Notes: generated by a model from the letters alone, not told the origin. Counted from the first letter of the stretch, positions 43,489 to 51,450 are shown. The stretch: DNA of 64,000 bases from Paenibacillus andongensis (GCF_025369935.1 NZ_CP104467.1:5649001-5713000), one strand, 5' to 3'. Program-made: numbers and translations.

Positions 43489-43516
43489 ACCATAGTGAAC
43501 CGATCGGAGGGGTTCT
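43489..43516 (-). terminator. Riboswitch expression-platform terminator
   Basis: On the minus strand AACCCCTCC..GGTGGGGTT is followed by TTTCTC. It lies between the c-di-GMP aptamer and the gene it leads. Confidence 0.85.
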
Positions 43517-43529
43517 GATGTTGATACCC

Positions 43530-43626
43530 AATCGTTCGGCGGCTGGCTGGCTGCGAGTCCGGTTTTAGGACAAGGAAGCCCCTTTAGCTTTGCGTCACTG
43601 GCTTTCGCCAGCTTTGCCTTTGTCGA
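43530..43626 (-). ncRNA. c-di-GMP-I (GEMM-I) riboswitch
   Basis: The minus strand shows the GEMM-I core: CGACAAAGGCAAAGC, a stem TGGC-GAAA-GCCA with GAAA tetraloop, then GTGACGCAAAGCT and the second-helix segment GCCAGCCGCCGAA. These are the hallmark conserved elements of the class I cyclic di-GMP aptamer. It is placed between the end of an MFS gene and a 101-residue unknown gene on the same strand. On or off switching cannot be told by eye. Confidence 0.9.
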
Positions 43627-43737
43627 GATGTCTTTCTAACTATCTGAAGAGCTAAGTAATAAATATCTACTCTCTCAAGGATACGGGAACTCGTTTTGAA
43701 ATCGAATAGTTCCTAAGAACTAATTTTGCAATATTTT

Positions 43738-44961
43738 TCAAAAAAATTCTTTTTTCGACGTATTTTTTAACATTATTTGACGAATAGAGCCTCTCCAATA
43801 AAAAAAGGACCCGGTAATCGTAAGAACGGCCATAAGAACATACAACGTATTTCCACCATAAGACACTAACAAGAACCCACCAACCCAAGGTCCAATAAAG
43901 TGGCCTATGTTCGTTAGTGTTTGAGCACCAAAATACGTGCCACGCATATGCTCGGGAGCTAATTTGTCAATCAACATATTAGCAGCAGGATAATTTAAAA
44001 TCTCGCCAAAGGTGAAAATACCCATCGAAATAATAAGCCATACCAGCGAGTGGGAAAATGCAAAGCCAACATCCCCTAACGCAAACATTAGGTTACCAAC
44101 TATTATTGCAGCAAGTGGCGTGTACTTCTCAGCCCAACGAGTAAGTGGAATCTGCATGGCGATAACCACAATCGCGTTCACACTCATTAAGATCGCAAAC
44201 ATTTTCACACCATCCACAAAACTATGCTCCAAATATTGCGAAAGTGTCACCATCACCTGTGAGTAGCCGATAGCTCCAATAATACCGCCAAGGATATACA
44301 ATCGAAAAGTAACATCACTGCGAATCACTCGCAAAGCAGAAACAAAGGTAACTGAAGATTTCTTCTCACCCTCGATTTTCTTGATGCCAAAAACGATGAG
44401 CAGTGCATAAAGGGTGACCGCATAAATAAAATAAATGGTTCCTGTAATAAGAAAAGGCAGCGCACCGTTCATCGTAGCGAAAAAGGCACCCAAAAGTGGT
44501 CCGACAGCAACTCCTACATTGATAGCCATATACCGCATCGAAAACACCTTAAGTCTCTTCGCAGGTTCTGTGAGATCGGCCATCAACGCCTGAGATACAG
44601 GCTCATAAAATGACCGGCACAAGCCGTTCAGCATATTTAGCAGCATAAAAAGGATTGGTAATTTAACTATGCCGAAGCCTAAGAACACGAATGCCCAGCC
44701 AAAAAGCGCAGCCAGCATAATAATGCGCCTACCGAATCGGTCCGATAAGGTGCCCCCAATAAAGCCGCCTACGGTTCCAGCCAAAGAACCCATTCCGATG
44801 ACAATTCCGATCATCACCGCGCTCATCGACGTATGTCTAGCTAAATAAATCGCGAGAAAAGGCAAACTCATGGAGGATGCTGCCCGAGCCATAACGGTTC
44901 CAAGAATTAACGTATGTACAATAGGATGATAAGAACTTAGAAAACCACGTAACCGATTCAT
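43738..44961 (-). CDS. MFS transporter, multidrug-efflux type
   Basis: A 407-residue carrier with about twelve membrane segments. Motif A is intact (GGFIGGTLSDRFGRR), and LCRSFYEPVSQALMADL and VGVAVGPLLGAFFA fit drug:proton antiporters of the DHA1 type. AGGAGTCCTTTTAA precedes the ATG. A 6-bp hairpin (TAGTTC/GAACTA at about 43706-43722) lies after the stop on the minus strand and may end transcription before the riboswitch. Substrate unknown. Confidence 0.9.
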   Translation of the reverse strand: MNRLRGFLSSYHPIVHTLILGTVMARAASSMSLPFLAIYLARHTSMSAVMIGIVIGMGSLAGTVGGFIGGTLSDRFGRRIIMLAALFGWAFVFLGFGIVKLPILFMLLNMLNGLCRSFYEPVSQALMADLTEPAKRLKVFSMRYMAINVGVAVGPLLGAFFATMNGALPFLITGTIYFIYAVTLYALLIVFGIKKIEGEKKSSVTFVSALRVIRSDVTFRLYILGGIIGAIGYSQVMVTLSQYLEHSFVDGVKMFAILMSVNAIVVIAMQIPLTRWAEKYTPLAAIIVGNLMFALGDVGFAFSHSLVWLIISMGIFTFGEILNYPAANMLIDKLAPEHMRGTYFGAQTLTNIGHFIGPWVGGFLLVSYGGNTLYVLMAVLTITGSFFYWRGSIRQIMLKNTSKKEFF

Positions 44962-45133
44962 TTAAAAGGACTCCTATCGCCGCTTAATTTACCGTGGGTC
45001 AAAGAAATCGACACCGAATTCCAATTATACACGAAAAATGACGATATGTGTCTTCAATTTGTTCTAAATTTCGAATGTGGCGCGCGGGATCGTGTCAGGA
45101 TGGCGGGGTTCAGGTTGGTTCTCGACAAGCATG

Positions 45134-45327
45134 GATGCAAAATGTACATCTAAATTTGTTAAAAGCGGCTTATTGGGAGAGTTATCATGCATTTTGTACA
45201 TCAAATTTAAAGCGAATCCGGCTTTTTAGCCTGAAGTGGTAGATTTAGATGTAGTTTTTGCAGCTTCTGCCTAGCAACAGCTAGTTTGAGCAGAAATTAC
45301 CTGCACTTTTTGCATCAAATTACAAGG
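45134..45327. repeat. Three degenerate copies of a TGCA-TTTTGTACATCAAATTT element
   Basis: Related 26-base segments at 45134-45160 (ATGCAAAATGTACATCTAAA), 45187-45212 (ATGCATTTTGTACATCAAAT) and 45301-45327 (CTGCACTTTTTGCATCAAAT). The surrounding 44962-45850 stretch has no convincing gene. Confidence 0.6.
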
Positions 45328-45586
45328 CTGTGGAAGGCGAGATTATCTACTTTGTTAAGATGGGGGTTCCGGCGTAAGTGATATCACCATTCGTTGAAGC
45401 TGGGGGTACTAGTTACTCTAAAAGATGGCAAGCGTTGGGTTGGCAGATATAGCAGCTGGATTCTACTTTATAGGAGGATAGATCCCCGATTGCCTGTATT
45501 GGGCATGTGACATGCTCCGTTATCGGTGGTTACAGTAGAAGTAATTTCAAAATTTCGGTACTAAGCTGCTGATCCGAGACTCAAGG

Positions 45587-45714
45587 GGAACGAGGAGCCG
45601 CTATTTTCCGTTATTATGTCGATATGGGCCCTTATGCGGAACGAGGGGACGCTATTTTAGTGTTTTTGCGATTTTTACACCTCTGACGCGTGAAATAGCG
45701 GCTCCTCATTCCGC
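45587..45714. repeat. Direct and inverted copies of a GAACGAGGAGCCGCTATTTT element
   Basis: GGGAACGAGGAGCCGCTATT (45587), GCGGAACGAGGGGACGCTAT (45636) and an inverted copy GAAATAGCGGCTCCTCATTC (45692-45711). The first and third could pair into a long hairpin. No gene is linked. Confidence 0.65.
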
Positions 45715-45844
45715 GAAACCATGAAATACGCGGTTTCGAGCAAAATAAGGTATCTACGTTCCGTCGAGCTGGGAGTCAGTAATGCTGCACTTTCATATGT
45801 GAAGCTAATTTTAAGAGTAGGCTCGGCTTCCTCCCATACTCAAA

Positions 45845-45871
45845 CAAAAAGCACTCTCCGACGAAGAGTGC
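45845..45871 (-). terminator. Terminator after the minisatellite
   Basis: A perfect 7-bp stem GCACTCT / AGAGTGC followed on the minus strand by TTTTTG. It would end the transcript of the Cys/Gly-tailed protein, placing the minisatellite inside its 3' UTR. Confidence 0.75.
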
Positions 45872-45886
45872 AAACGAGCGTGTCTA

Positions 45887-46045
45887 CTGTTCTTTGTGTT
45901 CTCTGTGTTCATTGTGTTCTCTCTGTTCTCTCTGTTCTCTCTGTTCTCTCTGTTCTCTCTGTTCTCTCTGTTCTCTCTGTTCTCTCTGTTCTCTCTGTTC
46001 TTTGTATTCTCTGTGTTCTCTCTGTTCTCTATGTTCTTACTGTTC
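45887..46045. repeat. 9-bp minisatellite (TGTTCTCTC)n
   Basis: Nine perfect tandem units of TGTTCTCTC run from 45915 to 45995, flanked on both sides by several degenerate units (TGTTCTTTG, TATTCTCTG, TGTTCTCTA and others). It starts 11 bases after the stop of the minus-strand gene. Confidence 0.95.
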
Positions 46046-46056
46046 CACGGCTTAAC

Positions 46057-47067
46057 CTAGCTGCCGCCACCGCCGCAACTAGACCCGCAGCTCGATCCTG
46101 ACGAGCATGAAGAGCCTGAGCTGCAACTGCTGCCGCTGCTGCAGCTGCTGCCGCCGCCTTGATCTCCAGAACTATCGCCGCTACCACCAGAGCCTCCACA
46201 ACCCGATGAAGAACAGTTGCTGTGCTTGTTATTATGGTTATTTTCATTCATAGGCCACTGAGCGTTCATCCCGCTTGTAAAGTTATCACTATCCTGAATG
46301 GAGAAGAACATCATGGCACCTGCCATGTACACCAAGTTGTTCGGGTTTGTTAGTGAATCCTTCCAGCCTGTGTCCTCAAACCTACGGCTATTCGCTGAAT
46401 GTCTAGCTTCATGAATCGCCTGCTTAATGAGGATGCGGATCGTCTCTGCAATTTCTGGATATCGCTTCGCCTGCTCCATATCGAACCATTGCTCGGCGAT
46501 TTCATCTTCATTCGCTTTGCGAAGCAAATCTGTTCGCTCCTCATCCAACGGATTGCGGAAAAATCCGTTCCAGCACCGCGAACTGGTTGGAGCGAACTCG
46601 AACAAATGCGCATAGACCCAATCAAACCAGGCACGTTCACCTGGCATTTGCTTCGGCTCGCGTTCAGGTGAATGATGAATAGCGCCACCTGCGAATTGAT
46701 CCCCGAACCGCTGATATTCTCTCGTAAACATCAGCATCTCATGCCAAATCTCATCGATTTCGCTGCTAAACATCGGGGTTCTTTTTAAAATGAGATTCAT
46801 CAGGAAAAATCGTTTTAATTCGAACCATTTACAGGCAAACTCGTCATCGGACATGGAAGGATTCCCAGCTTTTACGCGATATTGAAGTCTTTCTACATAA
46901 TCGAGTGGAAGTGCACTATTCAGCTTAGCAACGATTCGATCTAATGGAACACCTTTTAGCAAACCAAGTCCTTGGGGTAAATCTGAAGCTCGAAAGCTCG
47001 GTTTGGATTTCCCTACACGGCTTTTCTTAGACGGTTTGGGTGATTTTCGAAATAAAAAACGAAACAT
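46057..47067 (-). CDS. Cys/Ser/Gly-tailed protein, possible glycine-rich-domain-like
   Basis: A 336-residue protein. The start MFRFLFRKSPKPSKKSR is basic. The middle carries DEIWHEMLMFTREYQRF followed by GGAIHHSPE, a pattern reminiscent of glycine-rich-domain (GRDP-like) proteins with conserved Trp-His and His-His-x-Pro. The last 50 residues are low-complexity: Gly/Ser with seven Cys, built partly of CSSGSS units. The frame is open to 47220, but GGAGGG before the ATG at 47067 sets the start. No signal peptide is evident. Function unknown; metal binding by the tail is a guess. Confidence 0.75.
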   Translation of the reverse strand: MFRFLFRKSPKPSKKSRVGKSKPSFRASDLPQGLGLLKGVPLDRIVAKLNSALPLDYVERLQYRVKAGNPSMSDDEFACKWFELKRFFLMNLILKRTPMFSSEIDEIWHEMLMFTREYQRFGDQFAGGAIHHSPEREPKQMPGERAWFDWVYAHLFEFAPTSSRCWNGFFRNPLDEERTDLLRKANEDEIAEQWFDMEQAKRYPEIAETIRILIKQAIHEARHSANSRRFEDTGWKDSLTNPNNLVYMAGAMMFFSIQDSDNFTSGMNAQWPMNENNHNNKHSNCSSSGCGGSGGSGDSSGDQGGGSSCSSGSSCSSGSSCSSGSSCGSSCGGGGS

Positions 47068-47179
47068 TTGGCATCCCTCCCTATTTCCAATATAACACAG
47101 TAATGTAAGGAGAAGAATAACACCGATTGGAAAACATTGTATATAGGCCCTATAATAAATAGAAAGGAGGTGCTGAAGG

Positions 47180-48064
47180 ATGAAAATAGCCGTAACCGGT
47201 GGCAGCGGATTTATTGGCAAACGATTGATATTTCATTTGCTGCAGCAAGGTCATGAAGTCATCAATATTTCACGTTCACCCAAAGCGGTTGTAGAGCATG
47301 TACGCACCGTCACTTGGGATCAACTACAGATGGATTCGAGTGCATTCACAGGACTGGATGCTATTGTGAATTTGGCCGGCGAGTCGATTAATCAGCGCTG
47401 GACAGCTGCAGCCAAAGAACGAATCGTTGAGTCCAGACTAAAGGCGGCTGAGCAAGTGGCTCAGCTTGTTGAACGCATGGAAGTGAAACCGAAAGTCGTC
47501 GTCAATGCCTCAGGTATGTCCGTTTACGGTACCTCAGAAACCGAATCCTTTGACGAACGAAGTCCGCACCGCCCTGTCGATTTCTTATCGCGTGTAGTCG
47601 AGCAGTGGGAAGTCGCGGCTGATCAGATAAAGGGAACACGTATTGTAAAAGTCCGCGTGGGGCTTGTTCTAGACGGCAAGGAAGGTGCATTCCCAAAAAT
47701 GGCCTTGCCTTATAAACTTGGTGTTGGCGGTCCGATTGGCAGCGGCAAGCAATGGCTCTCTTGGATTCACATCGTTGATATGGTGAGGCTTATCGAATTC
47801 TGCATTCAGAACGAAACGATTATAGGTCCTGTTAATGCAACAGCGCCGAATCCGGTCACGAATAAAGAGTTTGGACGGGTATTAGCGAATGCGATGCGAA
47901 GACCTAATCTATTCCCGCTTCCCGCGTTTATTTTAAAAGTGATGTTCGGTGAGTTATCTACCCTACTTTTGGAAGGTCAAAAGGTGCTCCCTCGCGTTTT
48001 ATTAGAGCATGGCTTTACGTTTAAGTATTCTTTCGTAGATAAAGCCCTCGCTGATATTGTTTAA
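47180..48064 (+). CDS. TIGR01777 family NAD(P)-dependent epimerase-like protein
   Basis: A 294-residue extended SDR of the TIGR01777/YfcH/YfhF group. The start MKIAVTGGSGFIGKRLIFHL is the nucleotide-binding loop; DAIVNLAGESINQRWT and NASGMSVYG follow the family pattern, and the C-terminal DUF1731-like block GPVNATAPNPVTNKEF, LLEGQKVLPRVLLEHGF is present. The reaction is not known. AGAAAGGAGGTGCTGAAGG precedes the ATG. It is divergent from the Cys/Gly-tailed protein gene. Confidence 0.93.
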   Translation: MKIAVTGGSGFIGKRLIFHLLQQGHEVINISRSPKAVVEHVRTVTWDQLQMDSSAFTGLDAIVNLAGESINQRWTAAAKERIVESRLKAAEQVAQLVERMEVKPKVVVNASGMSVYGTSETESFDERSPHRPVDFLSRVVEQWEVAADQIKGTRIVKVRVGLVLDGKEGAFPKMALPYKLGVGGPIGSGKQWLSWIHIVDMVRLIEFCIQNETIIGPVNATAPNPVTNKEFGRVLANAMRRPNLFPLPAFILKVMFGELSTLLLEGQKVLPRVLLEHGFTFKYSFVDKALADIV

Positions 48065-48069
48065 ATAAT

Positions 48070-48108
48070 AAAACCCAGACCACCGAGTGCCTCGATGAGC
48101 TGGGTTTT
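48070..48108. terminator. Bidirectional terminator
   Basis: AAAACCCAG / CTGGGTTTT with an inner CGAG/CTCG pairing lies between two convergent genes. Confidence 0.85.
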
Positions 48109-48117
48109 CGTTTACTT

Positions 48118-49608
48118 TTATTTCGTGGATAAATCGTCTGAAACTTGAATAAGTTGTAATTGCGTAGGTGCGTTTGTTAATGTTAATACGCCTTTATCAT
48201 CATAGCTAATACCGAAGTCATTGTCGTTTACAATCGCAATTGTATTTTTGTCAACAACCGTCAAGCCTTCAATCTTCTCATACGGGTATCCTAGTTTAGC
48301 AATATCCACAATTAATTCTTTGCTCACTGGTTGAATGCCTTGGTCTTTAAGCTGCTGAATGGATAGGCTTTCCAGGTTTTTGCTTGTATCTGTTCCTAAA
48401 ATATTCGTAGCTTTAGAGAAATCAGATTTGTAAATTCGTTTCAGCTGTGCATCAGCACCCGCATTCTTATCACGCTCATCAACTAGCAGCACATCACTGG
48501 ATAGTGCGGAGAGATCACTGATCACGATATCTTTTTGGTTCACTTTGACGAACATGCCAGCTTGTTCAGCCACATAAACATACTCGCCCACGATTTGTTT
48601 CGTTGCTAGATCCATTTTGAGGATACGCAGATTTCTGGAAGACTCCCCTGTTTTCTTGTCCGGATTTGCCATTGGACTTTGAATGGACGTGTACAAAAAT
48701 TTGCCGTCTGGGGAAATCGACACCCCTTCAAATCCACGGTTGGAAATACGCGTATTGTATACTTCAGGCAGTGTATCAAAAATTGGCGTTTGGGCACCAG
48801 CTTGAACGAGCTTGTCTTTAGCGCCTTTAGGGACGTAACGTCCTAGTATCGTGCCATCACGTTTCACTTGAAGAATAGATGGGCGGTACTCATCTGAAAG
48901 CCAAAATGTATCATCAGCAGGACTATACGCGATACCTTCCAAATCAAGACCGTCCGGATCATACGCAAGCTTCGTAACACCTTTCTCATCGTACGGCACT
49001 TCATCGATTCCAACCAAGTTCGGCAATCCTGTTATGTATTTGCTATTGCTTACTTTATCTAATTTGCCATCCGGAAGCGATAGTTTGATGGTTTCCAAGA
49101 CTTCAATGTTTCCGTTCGTAATTTTGAATTTATAAATACGAGGATTATAGTTGTCGATCGGGAATGTGCGTAGTTTATCTTTACCTACTTCACCGTTGGG
49201 TCCACGATCCGCTAACGTATAGAACGTATCTGCCGCATCTTTAGGCAAGTGGACAAGACCGGAGAAACCGCCTTCTTGAATACCTTTATCAAGCACGGGA
49301 GCATTTTTCCACTCATATTTACCAGTCACTTTAGGAATATCTTTGAGCGAGATGGATTGATTCCATTCATTCCATTCGATCTGTTTGCCAAGCGCTTCAC
49401 CAATGGTGCGAAGAGGAACATATGTGCTTCCGTTAATGACAACGGGATCTTTATCAAGCGTAAGCGTTTTCCCACCAGAGGTTAGCTGAAACTTCACAGC
49501 GATAGCCTCCAAAGTAGCTTGTCCTGCGGATACGACAGTTGTTGTAGAAACGGCACAAATGGCCGCAAGTACAATAAGCAGTCGTTTTCTTCTGAGTAAT
49601 CTTTTCAT
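48118..49608 (-). CDS. Secreted esterase-like phytase family protein with stalk domain
   Basis: A 496-residue exported protein. A signal peptide (basic MKRLLRRKR, hydrophobic LLIVLAAICAVSTTTVVSAG) is followed by a copper-amine-oxidase-like stalk domain (about residues 55-95: VVINGSTYVPLRTIGEALGK) common in Paenibacillus surface proteins. The rest matches the esterase-like activity of phytase family PF13449: YTLADRGPNGE, DLEGIAYSPADDTFWLSDEY and GFEGVSISPDGKFLY. Phosphate release is possible but unproven. GATGGAGGGTTACT precedes the ATG. Confidence 0.9.
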   Translation of the reverse strand: MKRLLRRKRLLIVLAAICAVSTTTVVSAGQATLEAIAVKFQLTSGGKTLTLDKDPVVINGSTYVPLRTIGEALGKQIEWNEWNQSISLKDIPKVTGKYEWKNAPVLDKGIQEGGFSGLVHLPKDAADTFYTLADRGPNGEVGKDKLRTFPIDNYNPRIYKFKITNGNIEVLETIKLSLPDGKLDKVSNSKYITGLPNLVGIDEVPYDEKGVTKLAYDPDGLDLEGIAYSPADDTFWLSDEYRPSILQVKRDGTILGRYVPKGAKDKLVQAGAQTPIFDTLPEVYNTRISNRGFEGVSISPDGKFLYTSIQSPMANPDKKTGESSRNLRILKMDLATKQIVGEYVYVAEQAGMFVKVNQKDIVISDLSALSSDVLLVDERDKNAGADAQLKRIYKSDFSKATNILGTDTSKNLESLSIQQLKDQGIQPVSKELIVDIAKLGYPYEKIEGLTVVDKNTIAIVNDNDFGISYDDKGVLTLTNAPTQLQLIQVSDDLSTK

Positions 49609-49757
49609 AGTAACCCTCCATCATCTAATAAACTTTCACTTTGATAAGCATAATGTTTATATATTCGCGGAGTGTCAGAGGGATATGAAAAAATTGTAAA
49701 AATAAGGAACCCCCGTATGTGGCAAAAAAATAGCTTTTCAAACTCATTGAATTTGTA

Positions 49758-49772
49758 TACAATTAAATTGTG
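49758..49772. promoter_or_regulatory. Candidate OhrR operator before gpx
   Basis: TACAATTAAATTGTG differs by one base from the palindrome TACAATT-A-AATTGTA known from Bacillus OhrR sites. It overlaps the likely promoter region and lies 28 bases before the TTG start. Confidence 0.5.
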
Positions 49773-49799
49773 TAAAATAAAATGAAGAGGGTGACCCTT

Positions 49800-50294
49800 T
49801 TGAACGTTCATCAATTTACAGCTCGCACGATCCGCGGTGAAGAAAAGTCTCTTGCCGATTATCAAGGTCAAGTGCTGCTTATTGTAAATACCGCAACACA
49901 GTGCGGATTTGCTCCTCAATTCAAAGGACTTCAAGAGCTCCATGACACATATAAAGAACAAGGTTTTAGCGTGTTAGGATTTCCATGCAATCAGTTTAAG
50001 GATCAGGAGCCCGGCGACGACGCTCAAGTCGAGCAAACTTGCCAAATTAATTTCGGTGTTAACTTTCCTTTGTTCTCCAAAATCAATGTGAACGGCGCAG
50101 ACGCCCATCCGCTTTACCAATACTTGAAAAAACAGGCATCAGGACTACTTGGTTCAAGCATCAAATGGAATTTCACAAAGTTTCTAGTTGATCAGCAAGG
50201 CAATGTGATTAAACGCTTCTCCCCTACTACTTCACCAAGCAAAATAGACAGCCAAATTCGCAAGCTGTTAGAGAAATCAGCTGTTCATGCTTAA
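49800..50294 (+). CDS. gpx: Glutathione peroxidase-type thiol peroxidase
   Basis: A protein of 164 residues that reduces hydrogen peroxide and organic peroxides. The peroxidatic cysteine is in NTATQCGFAPQF (Cys, not selenocysteine), followed by LGFPCNQF with the second Cys, and IKWNFTKFLVD with the catalytic Trp-Asn. In Firmicutes such enzymes use thioredoxin. The preferred start is a TTG at 49800 with AGAGGGTG upstream; ATG 49782 is the alternative but has no site. A terminator follows. Confidence 0.95.
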   Translation: MNVHQFTARTIRGEEKSLADYQGQVLLIVNTATQCGFAPQFKGLQELHDTYKEQGFSVLGFPCNQFKDQEPGDDAQVEQTCQINFGVNFPLFSKINVNGADAHPLYQYLKKQASGLLGSSIKWNFTKFLVDQQGNVIKRFSPTTSPSKIDSQIRKLLEKSAVHA

Positions 50295-50310
50295 TCCTAT
50301 TGAAATGAAG

Positions 50311-50346
50311 AAAAGCATCCAATCCCAAAGCGGGCGGATGCTTTTT
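50311..50346. terminator. Bidirectional terminator
   Basis: The perfect stem AAAAGCATCC / GGATGCTTTT between convergent gpx and the DUF1450 gene; T-runs on both strands. Confidence 0.9.
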
Positions 50347-50348
50347 CT

Positions 50349-50570
50349 TTATTTTACATACTTTTTGACCTTTTCAATCACTTCGTCTTCTGTTGGTGCT
50401 GTCACATAGCGTCCATTAATAAAAATAAATGCAAATCGGGAACAAGGACCGCAATATGATTTGCAGGCAACTTTGACTTCAGCATCGGGGGCAATGACAC
50501 TTATTTTAGAAAGGGCCGTCTTCACCTTCATGTGTTTGCATTTATCACAAATGCGAATATCATTGCGCAT
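50349..50570 (-). CDS. DUF1450 family protein (YuzB-like)
   Basis: A 73-residue protein of the DUF1450 family. Two cysteine pairs are visible: ICDKCKH near the start and KSYCGPCSRFAFIFINGRYV in the middle; the latter resembles a thioredoxin-like ferredoxin motif. Role unknown, possibly redox or metal binding. Its ATG overlaps the stop of the HesB-like gene (TAATG), so the two are translationally coupled. Confidence 0.92.
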   Translation of the reverse strand: MRNDIRICDKCKHMKVKTALSKISVIAPDAEVKVACKSYCGPCSRFAFIFINGRYVTAPTEDEVIEKVKKYVK

Positions 50571-50872
50571 TAGTGATCTCCGTGATTCCCCTTGCTTGGG
50601 TTCGTAATCATGAAGCCTTCTTCTGGTGTGTAGAAGTAATCAATACGGATGCCATCCAGCAAAGGTTCATTTTTATCAAGAATAACGTCAATACCTTTAT
50701 CCGTGCTTACAAGGACGTCATTTTCTGATTTATCGTCAAGACCCAAACCATAGTGAGCATGGTCACCGTGTGAATGAGTCACTTGTACGCGAACCAATAA
50801 TCCTTTGTTTTCTTCTTTATCAAGCTCCAACTGAAGTACTTTAGCTGCATTGCGTGAAATTTTGACGTTCAT
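50570..50872 (-). CDS. HesB/IscA-like protein without cysteines
   Basis: A 100-residue protein of the HesB-like fold (VKISRNAAKVLQLELDKEE, LLVRVQV, the DNEPLLDG-like strand and IDYFYTPEEGFMI). Classical A-type iron-sulfur carriers have three conserved Cys; none is present here. Instead it is rich in His (THSHGDHAHYGLG and a terminal GNHGDH). AGGAGATGTGTACAT precedes the ATG at 50872; the ORF extends to 50938 but without a site. It is co-transcribed with a Cys-rich DUF1450 gene, suggesting metal-related function. Confidence 0.82.
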   Translation of the reverse strand: MNVKISRNAAKVLQLELDKEENKGLLVRVQVTHSHGDHAHYGLGLDDKSENDVLVSTDKGIDVILDKNEPLLDGIRIDYFYTPEEGFMITNPSKGNHGDH

Positions 50873-51034
50873 ATGTACACATCTCCTGAAACTTAATTTT
50901 TTATTTCTTATTGTAAAGAATCTAAGGCACGAAATCAACCTTTGTCCAAGGTCATGCCTTCCTATTGCTAATTCACTTAACGAACTTTAGAATACATAGT
51001 AGTAAGCACAAAGAACACTAATTACACGGAAGAA

Positions 51035-51056
51035 ACTAACTTACATAAAAGTTAGT
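51035..51056. promoter_or_regulatory. Inverted repeat before HxlR gene
   Basis: ACTAACTT-acataa-AAGTTAGT is a perfect 8+8 palindrome, 35 bases before the HxlR start. HxlR-type proteins bind such repeats and often control themselves. Confidence 0.6.
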
Positions 51057-51090
51057 CTATATTACATCCAAATTGAAAGGAAGCGATCTT

Positions 51091-51450
51091 ATGTCAACCC
51101 TAGAGAATGAAAAAGTCGCTCCACTCAGCAACTATGTTCCTAAAGTACCCAAAGAAATCGAATGCTCAGTGGAAAGAACACTTGAAGTTATTGGTGGAAA
51201 ATGGGCTTTTCTCGTGCTTCGCGAATTATTTTGCGGAACGAAGCGTTTCGGCGAGCTGCAGCGCCAGATAACTGGAGTAAGCCCTAAATCATTAACGGAT
51301 ATCCTTCGTCACCTCGAGGAACATGGGGTTTTGGAACGAATGGCTTACCCTACGGTTCCTGTTACGGTCGAGTATACCTTGACACCGAAGGGCCAGGATT
51401 TGCATCAAATAATAAAAGAAATGAAGTTATGGTCAGCAAAGTGGACATAA
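51091..51450 (+). CDS. HxlR family transcriptional regulator
   Basis: A 119-residue winged-helix protein of the HxlR family, often sensing electrophiles or redox changes through a conserved Cys. Here the typical block ECSVERTLEVIGGKWAFLVLRELF holds a Cys near residue 24, and the recognition region ELQRQITGVSPKSLTDILRHLEEHG follows. AAAGGAAGCG precedes the ATG at 51091. No target gene is next to it other than map, 38 bases downstream. Confidence 0.93.
   Translation: MSTLENEKVAPLSNYVPKVPKEIECSVERTLEVIGGKWAFLVLRELFCGTKRFGELQRQITGVSPKSLTDILRHLEEHGVLERMAYPTVPVTVEYTLTPKGQDLHQIIKEMKLWSAKWT

Noticed and set aside
45721-46101. Plus-strand frame encoding repeated Leu-Ser-Val
   Set aside because: It is simply the translation of the 9-bp minisatellite and runs into the opposite gene; no ribosome site.
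46102-46247. Ala-rich 72-codon minus-strand frame
   Set aside because: Out-of-frame reading of the repetitive Cys/Ser/Gly tail region.
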